Below, one piece after another: positions 9,462 to 19,800 of a stretch of DNA of 64,000 nt. Below the pieces are notes generated by a model. It searched no databases. It saw nothing but the letters and a program-made list of their open reading frames with translations, and was not told the origin of the DNA. The stretch is taken from contig JARGSG010000183.1 of assembly GCA_030374805.1 (NCBI GenBank), positions 1,397,727 to 1,461,726 of the forward strand. Direction: 5' to 3'. A program made the position numbers and the translations under genes. The stretch is from Gracilaria gracilis. Lineage: Eukaryota; Rhodophyta; Florideophyceae; Gracilariales; Gracilariaceae. Each line of letters opens with the position of its first letter. The first letter of the stretch is position 1.

Positions 9462-10172
9462 ACGCGACGCGCATGGTGGCGTGTTTGCGGGCGCTTTCCG
9501 TCCACATCCGCCTCCGTTGCACGAGCGGCCAATGGCGCGGCGCCACGGCGCGCAAGCTCCACGTGGCGCGCGCTGGGTGGGCGCGCTACGGCGCGTCGCC
9601 GCGCTAAGCCATTGGCGGGCGCGGCGAAACCCTTTTCGAGCGCCATGTCAACGCCTGCGTCCGCGCGCGCAGATCGTATCTCGCCCTTCATTATGGCTTA
9701 GCGCGCGCGACATGGCTACGCTGCTACTTTGCTCGCCAAGTTGCTGCTCCCTTGCGCAACGCACGTGCATCTAATAGATGGATACTATCTATTCCAAGCG
9801 AGCCATACCGAGACTGGTCGAGTCAGATCTGCCGCGCTCGGCGCAGTACTCCAAAACTCCAAAACTGGTGCGCGCTTGTTGATCGCACGCGAGCATGCCG
9901 CCCGCGACGCACCGCTACTTAGGCTGTTCAGTTATACATCAATTCCCGAGCCTGCCGCGCGTATCATATGTACAACCATCTCAAGTCATCGATAGCTGTT
10001 TGGCTGGTCAGCAGTGCTGAGTCAGCACAGTGCAGTGCACAAGTGGCTGATGATCCAATTGGACTGTTGCGCCCCTTCTTTCCGTCACGCGGCTTGGACA
10101 TCCATCGCCGTTCTGCGCTGCTGTTAAACAAGCAGTCTCCAAGCACAGCAACAAGTTGTTTCCAAAGCAGCG

Positions 10173-10219
<47 letters not shown>

Positions 10220-11594
10220 CGGTGACGCTGTCTATCGTTTTGCCACAATGGAAGCGGTGTGTAACACGTTGGTAAGAGAAGCAGGTGCGCTTCTGAAGGA
10301 CAAGTGCGCACAAAACTGCCACTTGCTCGGCGCACGAGCATTGACGATTTGTTTTCTGTAATCCTATTGGTTGTTAACTGTTGTGGCGAGTATGGCCCCT
10401 GCTCATGGCGCTGCATCGGCGTGAAGTTAAAGCTCATCAATACGCTCGCGTCACGCTGCGCTGCGCAACGTTACTGCGTGGAATGAACCCCGTGCGCATC
10501 GTGGAATTCATGATTGTACAAATCTATCTGCCAAGTTAATTAACCATGCCAGTCGGTGCGAAAGGCTAACAGCCCCATTCCACACGCCACTTTGAGCCTC
10601 GAGTACGACGCCAGTCCACATGCATTCAGCACAGCATATCACACCTCATACATTCTTCTTCATCTCAGGTAATGGCAACTTGTAGCACATTGGTGCAACT
10701 CCGGAATAGACAAGCTCAAACGCGTGCACTCCTATGCTCACTCAGTAAGCGTTCCGTTACTGTACATTGTTGGTGGTCACCAACAATTCCACATTTGCTC
10801 GCATCACATGAACAACATGTCCAACCGCACATTGCCATGCCTCGCAGCTGCTCTCACGATTCGAAAAATAGCCATAAACGCTATCTTCCATGATTCATCC
10901 GCACCTCGAGGCATTCAATGATTCTCATCGTTGTGTCCTGCATTACAAATGCACTTTGGGGCAAACATTTCGATTGCATACCATTCGCAACACACCCTAA
11001 CCTTGTGCCTATCAGCGCGGATGCCCATCGCACAAAACACTCGCACAATGTGTACATGAGTCTCTGCGGAATCACATTCACTACTGAAATACCCTTTCAC
11101 ACCAACTCCCTCTTCCGCTAACAATACTGCAGCTCTGTAGATACAGTAGAGCATCGCCCAAAGCGAAGCCTATCGAATCGTATGTACAAAGGTACCGAGG
11201 GGGACCGTAGAATTTCAGCGCGACACTGAACAGCTTCTCATTCGCAGCCACAGCACATTGGATCAAAAAGGTTGCAGCTTTGATCATTCATACATGATCC
11301 TCATCCGTCTAGAGGCTAGCTCGCTCAGAGTCAAAGAAATCGGGCCACGGCCCTTGATAAGACGAGAAAGGTCGCCCACAGATTTGTCTCCTTGGCTTCC
11401 ACAACAATCACTGCAAAGCGTCGATGCAGTCAAACGCTGCATTTGGTCGTTCTGCCTTCTTGTTCTGCAATTTTGGCATCAGGCCGCCGTTAACACACCC
11501 GAGTCTGTATCGACTTGGGCCGAGTAATTCTCCGTATCGCAGCAGTCGAGCCAGATCACTAAAGTCAGCCCGTTTACTCTGCTCTCTTCAGACT
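9462..11594. other. Intergenic with CCAAT boxes and a (CT)n run
   Basis: Directly upstream of the MYB gene are CCAAT at 9529-9533 and its complement ATTGG at 9611-9615. A pure (CT)n tract spans 10176-10216. Base composition drops sharply from GCGC-rich to AT-richer at about 9.8 kb. No convincing gene is seen. The last part is the 5' region of the glutathione transferase. Confidence 0.5.
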
Positions 11595-12236
11595 ATGCCC
11601 GATTACACTTTGTATTATTTTCCAACTCCCAATGGCAAGAAAATCAGTCTTGCTTTGGAAGAGCTGCAACTCTCATACGAGATCAAGGTGGTAGACATCC
11701 GCAACGATGATCAATTTAAACCTGAATTTATTGCAATCAATCCCAACTCCAAGATTCCCGCGCTCGTCGATAACACAGCCGAAGGAGGTCCATTCGCTGT
11801 CTTTGAGTCTGGTGCCATTCTCGAATACCTAGCCGACAAGCATGGCAAGCTCATGCCATCGATGATGCAGCCGAGGGCAAGAATGGCTGTCAAGCAGTGG
11901 CTGTACTGGCAAATGGCTGGTTTTGGTCCAATGCTGGGACAGATGAATTTCTTCTGGGTCTATTCCAAAGAAGATATTCCAGTTGGAAAAGAGCGCTACC
12001 TCAAGGAAGGGCTCAGGTTGTTTTCCGTGTTGGACAAGCAGCTTGAGTCAAACAAATTCATTGCAGGTGATGAGTATTCCATTGCTGATATCGCCTGTTA
12101 TTGGTGGAGTCTGTCTCCTCAGCGAATTGAAGCAGTCAAGCATCAGTTTAACGCCTTTGAGAACATAAAGAGGTGGCAGAAGCAGATCGAGGACCGTGAC
12201 GCAGTTGCCAAGGTTAACGCCATCACACTTGAATAA
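11595..12236 (+). CDS. Glutathione S-transferase, Nu/Ure2-like (YfcG-type)
   Basis: 213 residues from the ATG at 11595, matching the usual length of about 210; the longer upstream open frame lacks family similarity. Seen: an N-terminal thioredoxin fold with YYFPTPNGKKISLALEEL (in YfcG-type enzymes the PTPNG loop binds glutathione), the cis-proline motif SKIPAL at about 54-59 and the glutathione-contacting FESGAILEYLAD at about 73-84. An all-helical C-terminal domain includes the N-capping segment around SIADIACYWW. This class acts as a disulfide-bond reductase or peroxidase using GSH, in the cytosol. No targeting signal is seen. The product is inferred from family resemblance and not tested. 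Confidence 0.92.
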   Translation: MPDYTLYYFPTPNGKKISLALEELQLSYEIKVVDIRNDDQFKPEFIAINPNSKIPALVDNTAEGGPFAVFESGAILEYLADKHGKLMPSMMQPRARMAVKQWLYWQMAGFGPMLGQMNFFWVYSKEDIPVGKERYLKEGLRLFSVLDKQLESNKFIAGDEYSIADIACYWWSLSPQRIEAVKHQFNAFENIKRWQKQIEDRDAVAKVNAITLE

Positions 12237-12777
12237 TCTTAGTGCCATGTCTTCACTTTCACACTTCAGATAATGATAAAGACCGTTGCGCTTTGCTCGC
12301 TCGTCGTGCCTCGCGTTTTGGCGCAGATGCAAACTATTGCAGCAATGTAAGATTATGACCGGAAAACAAAAACTCACATTGGTAGTCAAACATAAAACCA
12401 CGTTCGGCGAAATAAAGAAGCGTGAACGGATTAGTTCAGTTGACCATTTTCATTTCTTGTTTATGGAACGAAAACAGGGCACATGCTGAGAATAATTCCC
12501 CCAATGGCATGGTGCTTCATGGCTGCACTCGCATTACAACGTTCACGAAGATGTTGGTCAGCACATGGGATCGATTCTTCCGCGGAAGGCTCTTGTTGCT
12601 TGAACCACAGCGGCCTTTTTTTTTTCTTCTTACTTCTTACTTTTAAAGCCCAGCCAAACATTGCTCAGAACGAATCGGTAATCACAAGGTTAATCAGATG
12701 CGGTGTTCAAGTACTGTTCAAGTTATAGTTCGACACGGTTCTGAGAACACAGTTGCACAAGCGGCATAATGTGATGA
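12237..12777. other. Convergent intergenic spacer
   Basis: Lies between the 3' ends of the transferase (plus) and the epimerase-like gene (minus). An AATAAA-like word near 12409 and a T10/CTTCTTA-rich stretch at 12608-12642 are compatible with polyadenylation regions. No gene is seen. Confidence 0.5.
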
Positions 12778-13869
12778 TCAAGTATTAACGGAATTGGGCG
12801 CCGCAACTCGCTGTGCATCAAGCTCCATAAACTGCGCAAAGCTAGAATAAAGCGGTCGCCAACCAAGCACGCGACTAGACCAACTGCCATCAACACGCTT
12901 CTCCACAAACGGCTCATCGTTCAAAAACTCAGGCACAGCAACGCCTTTAAAGCGAGGATGTTTCAGAGCACATTCGACAATTTGGCGTCGAGTAACGGCT
13001 TCCGGTGCCGCAATCAAAAACTTGCGTCTCTCCGGAACTTGTGACAAGCGCAGCGCACACACCATTGCGGCAGCAGCATCGTCATAGTGCACAAGATTGA
13101 TGAGCGATTTCTCACTGCCGGACACAACTTGCTTTGAAAGCCAAAAGGTATGTGGACCCCTATCAATCAAGTACAGCCCCGCAAGCCGCACCACAAAAGA
13201 AGCACTGTACTGCAAAGCAGCGTTCTCCGCGTGATGCAAAAAGGCGGCCCTGCCCTTGTCCGAAGTGGGAGTATCCTCGTTGATAAACTCGACACCACCA
13301 TGCACAGAAGTGGACGAAGTGAACAAGAATCGTCGAGAAGCTCTCTTCGCCGCCCGTGCCACAACGTCGCTATAAGCAGGATCTCCCCTGGGAGGCACGC
13401 AAAACACGACGTTAGGAAATGTGGCCGAAGAAGCGCCCGCCAACACAGGCGTCACCCCGATGTGGCGCAGCGCGTCGTGTGACGTTTCCGTCTTGGTCTC
13501 GCCGGTTATGGTGGCGGACGGATGTAAGCGCCGCCACTGCTGCGCGATGCGCGACCCCAGGTGGCCGGCGCCGACGACGAGCAGGTCGTGTTCGGACGCC
13601 GACATGCGCGATGTGCGGCGGTGGGTGACGGCGGTGCGACTCGAGTTGGACGGAATGCCGGTTCCGACGCGACTGAGGTTGAGGCGAATCGGTTGCACGA
13701 AGGCAGCGCGGCGATGGGCGCGGCGCACCATATTGAATCGCAGGGGGCGCGCGCGCGATGAGGAAGTCGAGGTGTGCGGCTGGACGAGCCGCTGCGAGCG
13801 CGCGAGATAGAGCTTCGTTTTGGCGGTTGGGCAGAGGCATCGCATCGCTGTGCACGTGGAACGGCACAT
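12778..13869 (-). CDS. NAD(P)-binding Rossmann (extended-SDR/YeeZ-like) protein, probably plastid-targeted
   Basis: 363 residues. Seen: a basic, Ser/Thr/Arg-rich N-terminal extension of about 90 residues with no acidic residues and an AFVQP element, compatible with a plastid transit peptide. A Rossmann fold follows with LLVVGAGHLGSRIAQQW (the G-x-G-x-x-G nucleotide loop at 100-105), the strand-end FLFTSSTSVHG at about 190-200 (the position of the SDR catalytic Ser) and a C-terminal GWRPLYSSFAQFM typical of nucleotide-sugar-epimerase-like proteins. A canonical Tyr-x3-Lys pair is not evident, so it may be an atypical or non-catalytic family member such as YeeZ. Substrate unknown. Several in-frame ATGs occur in the leader; the first, at 13869, is used. 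Confidence 0.75.
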   Translation of the reverse strand: MCRSTCTAMRCLCPTAKTKLYLARSQRLVQPHTSTSSSRARPLRFNMVRRAHRRAAFVQPIRLNLSRVGTGIPSNSSRTAVTHRRTSRMSASEHDLLVVGAGHLGSRIAQQWRRLHPSATITGETKTETSHDALRHIGVTPVLAGASSATFPNVVFCVPPRGDPAYSDVVARAAKRASRRFLFTSSTSVHGGVEFINEDTPTSDKGRAAFLHHAENAALQYSASFVVRLAGLYLIDRGPHTFWLSKQVVSGSEKSLINLVHYDDAAAAMVCALRLSQVPERRKFLIAAPEAVTRRQIVECALKHPRFKGVAVPEFLNDEPFVEKRVDGSWSSRVLGWRPLYSSFAQFMELDAQRVAAPNSVNT

Positions 13870-14203
13870 AGCGCTCTCACGTGTATGTATTACATACTAA
13901 AGTTATGTAAGGCAAAACGATTGGGTTTAAGAAAAAGTTAACCCTTATCTACCGTCTCACCTCCTATTACCAGGGGTAAACGTCTCTCTCTCTCTAGCTA
14001 TCTACCGTTGGTACGAACGGTACCTAACAGTTTACCCGTATCTATCTAAGTTACAAGCATCATCATCATTTGCTCTTCAGTCATGTGAGCTTTTGCCTTC
14101 GGTACAATCCAATCACATTCCATTTCACCTCGTACAAGACCTTCATCATCATTGCCTCTGTTCCAATGGCATCTACCCCTGTGTTACGCCGTTGCTTTGC
14201 TCG
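13870..14203. other. Intergenic with recurrent GTTAACCCT/TATCTACC words
   Basis: Holds GTTAACCCT (13937-13945) directly followed by TATCTACC (13946-13953), a second TATCTACC (13999-14006), a short CT run (13983-13995) and the imperfect palindrome ACCGTTGGTACGAACGGT nearby. It separates the start of the epimerase-like gene from the end of the 45-residue-repeat gene. Confidence 0.5.
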
Positions 14204-15205
14204 CTACATCATGTCGTAGGCGACGGGCGTGTCGAAACTGTTCGACTTCCAATCCGACGGCCATTGGTCGTTGATAGTGGTCGGCGGCCGGTACAAATCC
14301 TCCGAAAACGCGCAATCGCTCTCGGGTGATGGCATACTGCACCACACCTTTGGGTCATAGTGCTCGTCAAAACCGGCCGGTTGTCCATCTAACGGCCATT
14401 GATCGTTGCTAGTGGTCGGCGGCCGGAACAATTCCTCTGGAGACGCGCAATCGCTCTCGGCTGCGCGTACACTGCACCAAACCTTCGCGTTATAGTGCTC
14501 CTCGAAGCCGGCCGACTGCGCATCTAACGGCCATTGATCGTTCATAGTGGTCGGCGGCCGGAACAATTCCTCTGAAGACGCGCAATCACTCTCGGCTGCT
14601 TGTACACTGCACCACACCTTCGGGTCATAGTGCTCGTCGAAGCCGGCCGACTGCCCATCTAACGGCCATTGATCGTTGCTAGTGGTCGGCGGCCGAAACA
14701 ATTCCTCTGCAGACGCGCAATCGCTCTCGGCTGCTAGTACACTACACCACACCTTCGCGTTATAGTGCTCGTCGAAGCCGGCCGACTGCCAATCTAACGG
14801 CCATTGATCGTTCATAGTGGTCGGCGGCCTGAACAAATCCGCTGAAGCCACGCCTTCGCTTTCGGGTGCTGGTCCACTGCACCATGCTTCATCGTGCCCG
14901 TCCATACCGGCCGACGACCGGCCTGACTGCCATGCATCGTTGATGGATGTCTGCGGTCTGTAAAACTCTCCTGAACACCCGTTGATGCTCTCGGATCCTG
15001 CCCCATTGCTCTTGGCCTTTGCTTCATCTTCATCAAGCCGTGGTGCGTCAATTCCATCCGTTGGCACTCGGCCTTCTTCTTCTCGCTCCGAGTCTAACTG
15101 CAGCACCATGGAACGTAACAACATCCCCGTAACCACTAACGCATTGGAGAGCACAATGCACAGCACCATGAGCGTCACTATTTCGATCGTAGTAAGGCAG
15201 ATCAT
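14204..15205 (-). CDS. Membrane-anchored or secreted protein of 45-residue tandem repeats
   Basis: 333 residues from the ATG at 15205. Unknown family. Seen: a long N-terminal hydrophobic segment (about residues 5-35; signal anchor), an acidic linker, then about five repeats of 45 residues and a terminal part-unit. The core pattern is FRPPTT-x-NDQWPLD then GF-x-EHY, KVWCS, AESDCAS and EEL. Each unit has two cysteines (in WCS and SDC), an arrangement that suits disulfides outside the cell. The units alternate: M-x-NAK units are followed by S-x-DPK units, so the array grew by doubling a two-unit (270-bp) block. A canonical TATA box lies about 100 bp upstream. Function cannot be inferred from sequence. 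Confidence 0.75.
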   Translation of the reverse strand: MICLTTIEIVTLMVLCIVLSNALVVTGMLLRSMVLQLDSEREEEGRVPTDGIDAPRLDEDEAKAKSNGAGSESINGCSGEFYRPQTSINDAWQSGRSSAGMDGHDEAWCSGPAPESEGVASADLFRPPTTMNDQWPLDWQSAGFDEHYNAKVWCSVLAAESDCASAEELFRPPTTSNDQWPLDGQSAGFDEHYDPKVWCSVQAAESDCASSEELFRPPTTMNDQWPLDAQSAGFEEHYNAKVWCSVRAAESDCASPEELFRPPTTSNDQWPLDGQPAGFDEHYDPKVWCSMPSPESDCAFSEDLYRPPTTINDQWPSDWKSNSFDTPVAYDMM

Positions 15206-15300
15206 GTTTCAACGCTTGGAGACGGGATGAAAACGCTTAGAAGTGAGAACAACCGATCGGTACATCGTCTCACTCTGTCCGAGCACCGCACCATGGCGCC

Positions 15301-15307
15301 TTTTATA
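15301..15307 (-). promoter_or_regulatory. TATA box of the 45-residue-repeat gene
   Basis: TATAAAA followed by GGCGCC on the minus strand, about 95 bp upstream of the ATG at 15205. This implies a transcription start near 15270 and a 5' UTR of about 65 nt. Confidence 0.7.
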
Positions 15308-15515
15308 CACTTCCGAACCGCGCCGCGCGCTACTGGTTCGAAGCCACTCGAATCCTTTCGCCCACGGCGCGTACGACGGCGAGGCGAGTGCGCCACGTTC
15401 CAGTTGCTCCATCAAAACCTAAGTCGCCGCCGTGGGGCCACTCCATGCCATTGCGTCGCTCCTGCGCATTTTGTGGCATTTCATGAACGGTACGGTACAT
15501 TAAACTTTACGTGCC

Positions 15516-15626
15516 CACTTCTGCCGCCCAGTGCGAAACAGGGCTTCATTAGTTTAGTTCACTTCTGCCGCCCAGTGCGAAATATGGCTTCATTACTTTG
15601 GTTCACTTCTGCCGCCCAGTGCAGAA
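15516..15626 (+). repeat. 44-bp direct repeat, three copies
   Basis: The shared core CACTTCTGCCGCCCAGTGC begins at 15516, 15560 and 15604, exactly 44 bp apart, with related sequence (CTTCATTA-TTTGGTT type) between copies. Noncoding. Confidence 0.9.
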
Positions 15627-16135
15627 TACCACCCGCAGGATGAGCTACGCGCCTCATTCAGCCATTTTTCGCGCGAAGGGCCGATAGAAACACATATCTA
15701 CCAGGGGGAACGTTAACCCTCTACTCTCGTTTCGCACCTCTGCGTGTTTCACAAAACTCAATCCCCAACACCTCTCTGTTGTGGAGTATCTAGGATATGC
15801 AGCTACACCCCAACATAGTGGCAACAGCTCACCAACCGTAGCATGATACCTACATACGAATGTAGGTTAGGCGAAGGAACGGTGGCGTTATTACATGTAA
15901 CCCTACCTTCGAACGTTAACCCTTTAGCTTATACATGTACTCTACATAGCTACGAAAGTAGGAGTCAAAAAAAAGCACATTTTGGTGCTCTACTTGGTAC
16001 CAAAAAAATGTTTCCCACCATCAACGGGCCATCAACTTGTTGGACCGCTAACTAGATACTTTCGTACATAACGTTCGTTCGTACATAACTTTGTTGGCGC
16101 CGCAAGTAACCAGCTGCTCCAGCACTCGCAGCGAG

Positions 16136-16825
16136 ATGGGCGGCGACGGCGGTACGCTCAACAACTCACGCCACGAGCACACGCGCCTACGCGCGACAGT
16201 GCTGGGCGCCACGCCTGCCGCCACGCAGCAGCGTCTCAAGCGGCAGCGCGCGTCGGTGACGCACTGCGAGCTCAGCAAACAGCCGCTCAACCCGCCGCAC
16301 ATCGTCGTGGATGGACTGGGCTTGCTCTACAACAAGGACGCGCTCATCGGCTACATCCTGCACCGCGCGCGGCAGAAGCGCACGCAGCACGATGCGCTGG
16401 CGCATATCGAGCGCGTCAAGCGCGATACGGCGCGTGTGTGTATGGTTCGAGAGAATGGTGTGTTCGTGTGCCCCGTAACTAAGAAAGTGGTGACGGAGGG
16501 CGGTCGCTTCAGCGTTGGATGGCGATGCGGCTGTGTCACTGCTACTATCGAGTCGGTTGAGCACGCTGTGCACAGTGATGCTGATCGTGAACAAGCCTCG
16601 GGTTTGAGTGATGATGCGCAGATTTGCGTGGCGTGTTCACAGAGAGGTGAACGTATACCGCTGGGACTTTCCGTGGAAGAAAGACAGATTAGATTGTGCG
16701 CTTTACTTGACAGTCGACGACGGCAGCGTCAGCAAAAGAAGAGGAAGCGCGCCGCCGTCACCGACGCCGATTCGTCTCCGACTAAGCGCTCCAAACAGTC
16801 GGAGCTTGAGCCGCAACCTGCGTAG
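16136..16825 (+). CDS. RTF2: Replication termination factor 2 family protein (RTF2)
   Basis: 229 residues from the ATG at 16136. The N-terminus MGGDGGTLNNSRHEHTR matches the hallmark MG-x-DGGT-x-x-x-R of the family, which decides the start over the upstream TTG. Seen next: SVTHCELSKQPLNPPHIVVDGLG (first Cys/His RING-like segment), VFVCPVTKKV (second half), WRCGCV, then CVACSQRGE, and a highly basic C-terminus with KKRKR-type nuclear signals. RTF2 proteins act in the nucleus at stalled replication forks (fission yeast) and in splicing of some introns (plants, fission yeast). Length is near or slightly below the usual 230-300. Single exon. Confidence 0.9.
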   Translation: MGGDGGTLNNSRHEHTRLRATVLGATPAATQQRLKRQRASVTHCELSKQPLNPPHIVVDGLGLLYNKDALIGYILHRARQKRTQHDALAHIERVKRDTARVCMVRENGVFVCPVTKKVVTEGGRFSVGWRCGCVTATIESVEHAVHSDADREQASGLSDDAQICVACSQRGERIPLGLSVEERQIRLCALLDSRRRQRQQKKRKRAAVTDADSSPTKRSKQSELEPQPA

Positions 16826-19800
16826 CGTAGTGTGTTGAGCTCACTAACTTGATATCATTTTGGTCTGTTTATCATGGCTTTCATTCACAGTATTCGCTTC
16901 AGCGCCTTGTCGCTCCAGCAGCGTAGATCGCGTAAACCATTACCCTTCTCAACGCAGTACACACTACTTTGTACTCTTCTCGTGCGTTGTATCACTTTTG
17001 TATATTTCAAATCTAATCCAACCGCTGTTCACCACGCTATCCGATTACCGATTCTGTGTCTCAGAAAAGGTCCGACCTGCTTGCGCCTGCAATCAACCCC
17101 TGCGATGCTGATCCGCTCATGAGTAAAATGAATTATGGCATGTGGAAACTAAGATATCAAAGAAAGGGATGTCAGTTGACTGTATTTCCCATGCATACGC
17201 ATCGACGACCCTCAGCCGAAAGATGGTGATATGGTTTCCTACTCAGCACAGTCGTAAACGACTTAAGAGTGGTGCAAGGAATGTATATCGTCACAGGGTG
17301 TCTGCACGAAAGGATTCCGCCGTGTTCAAACTTACCGACTCCGAGACGTATCTAACCTCAACTGCCATGTACGCAAACGCAAGGATCTGCTTCAAAATGC
17401 ATCTGATCCGCGCGGGTGTAGAGGGACAGAAGAACAGGACCGAGGCGCGATTCTTGCGATGCGATTACATATTGAAGATAAGCCTGTTGTTACTTAGGGC
17501 CGTCCACGGTCGCTGCCCCTATGGTGGATGGAAGTGGTGGGTGCCCAAAAGCGGCAGCGTGGCGCCTTCGACATTGACGATGGCGGAGGGACGACCAGAA
17601 GCACAGGACCGGAAGTCCAGTGGACGACGACGACGATGATCGCTCCCTGGAATTCCATCCCTTTTTGAATCCTCATTTGCACCTCTTTGAAATTTGAAGT
17701 GCAGATCCCAATTGATACCTGAGCCCATCTCTTCGGATCAAACGAAGGTAGGTAAGGGAGACACTCAGACACCCTTTTCTACCGATACCACGGTGTTACC
17801 GTTACCCAATGCCGCAGTCGAATGTCCGAGTAATCCGTCTCACTACTTCCAACTTGGCTCAGCCAAGGCGACGTGCAACAGATCACCCTCGGAACACAGA
17901 AGCCAAGCAAATTTGGACCAGAATGGGAACCCGGCGTCTGAAGCCGCATGTACTCCAAATCGGCTGGGCCTGATCCATAGTTGCTTTGGAAGAATAGACA
18001 AACACATTCATTCCCAACATAATATTGAACTCGAAAACGATCATCACCGACAAGCATCAACTTTCGAACCAGCGAACGAATACCCACGGACTACCACACG
18101 TCTCAGTGCAATTGCACAGGCTTACCACAGGGTGATGTCCATCTTCGCGCCTTGTCCAAGGCCTGGACCATCTATGCAGCCCCCGGTTCACATCAAAAGA
18201 CGGTCCCCAGAGTTCGGCAATGCGGGTTAGTGCCGAGCGTAGCGTCCTACCATTCAAGGAAGAACCGTCTCAGGGTCTACCACAGGGAGACACGTGAAGG
18301 GTCTATGTGGTCTCCGGATGGCATGTTGAAGATGCTCACCGAAGTGCGACAATGCAAGCATACCAGTTACGGTACCTTACCTCGCTGAGTGCGGTTCGGG
18401 ACTGACACCAAGAAGACAGCGGTCCCTTCTGAGAAGTCCATCGGCTGAATCTTTGATCTCGTTGGCTAGTTGCTCGAGGTTGTTGTGCTGGGCAGGTCAG
18501 AAAGATGGAGAACAATTGATCTGTGAAGAGCAATGTGAAAGACAGATGTTAGAGTGGTCAGAGAACCATTGAGTTTGTGTAGAAAGGAGAGGAACTTGTG
18601 AAAACATACTGGTGAAGTGTGAAAGCAAGCGAATGACTGTTTGTGCGTCTGAGTGATAGAGGATGGAGGTCGGAACACATGGAGAATCTGTTGGGGGGAG
18701 CGGCTTTTATACTGTTCTGAGATGGGCACACTCTCCGGCCGCTGCTGAAAATCAGGAGTGCATTGGACACGTCCGCATTGGCGTGACAAGTGCAGAATGG
18801 AGTGTATGGTGGTAGAGTCTCCAGATAGCTGATGTTAGTTGTCCTTCGCGGAGTGGTGAGTAGCGCTGGTTGCTTCTCTCTGAATCATGGAAACAATATT
18901 TCTGTGGTTCACGGTGGTGGAGAGGGTTGACAGAATATGAATTATCATGAACAATGAGTGCATTCAACTTCACGCTCACTCGCCCATGAACCCAAAGAAA
19001 CAACCCTACGAAAGCTCGAGAATGTTGGGTTGGGAATCCCTTAGATTTAGCTCTGAATGGCGAACGCGCTTGCAGTTTCGTTCTGCTAAGAATTATTGCC
19101 TACAATTCAGCATGGGTTGCGCAGCAACAGAGCGCTATCGCTTCGTTTTCGAATTTCCTTCTCTTTCCTTCATGAGCGAAATCCCTGGCTGCTCGTACTA
19201 GGTCGGGGTTTGCTCACGGCCGCAAACCTTTACAGCACGTTCCCAAAACTATGTCGGCCGAAACCAAAACCAAAAGCAATCGTCTTGCGTTCACCGAGCT
19301 GCTACATCCTTGTGGAACAAATTATCAGGCCGTTTAAGTTGTTATGAAAAGTGCTTTATGATTCCATTAGCGATGTTTATAGCTTTCCATCTTTCAGCTC
19401 CCGCACTTACTTCATCAATCTGAAGAGGAGCACACCACGACATGGCACGCACATGGAAACATAAAACGTCGTTTCGCCTAGCAGACATCGGTAACATTCT
19501 CTCACCTAATCCTCATACTGTGAGACCAAATAAGAAACAAGTTGGTAACCCAACACCGTCTTCCAGTTCTCTCTGGGAATCTCCGTGACACCCGACGGGA
19601 ACATGATGAAGCCATCATGAAGCCCCTGTCATTGAAAGCCTCATCCTAACGCAATACCTAAAGCCATGAGTTTCCGCAACGTTTCGAACTCTCAGCACTA
19701 TCTCTTCTTTCTAGATCTCGTGTAGTTTCAAGATTTTGTACGAGATGCCAACGTCACTCTGGTGCAGTTCTGCACTGGACATCTCTCTCTCTCTCTCTCT

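Larger units (their letters stand above)
15206..16135. other. Intergenic with promoter and tandem repeats
   Basis: Contains the TATA box above, three copies of a 44-bp repeat (15516-15626), TATCTACC at 15695-15702, GTTAACCCT at 15712-15720 and again at 15915-15923, and two copies of TTCGTACATAAC at about 16060-16089 just before RTF2. No gene is seen. Confidence 0.5.

Noticed and set aside
8467-9774. 435-codon plus-strand frame over the MYB gene
   Set aside because: Antisense shadow of the R2R3 domain and of the GGT and CCGCTG repeats.
15327-15345. GGTTCGAAGCC resembling a tRNA B-box
   Set aside because: No A-box at the right distance and no cloverleaf can be drawn from the surrounding sequence.
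17694-18230. 178-codon frame, with GLPQGD-coding words nearby suggesting a reverse-transcriptase relic
   Set aside because: No other RT motif (no YADD-like site, no upstream fingers) could be found on either strand; six residues are not enough.
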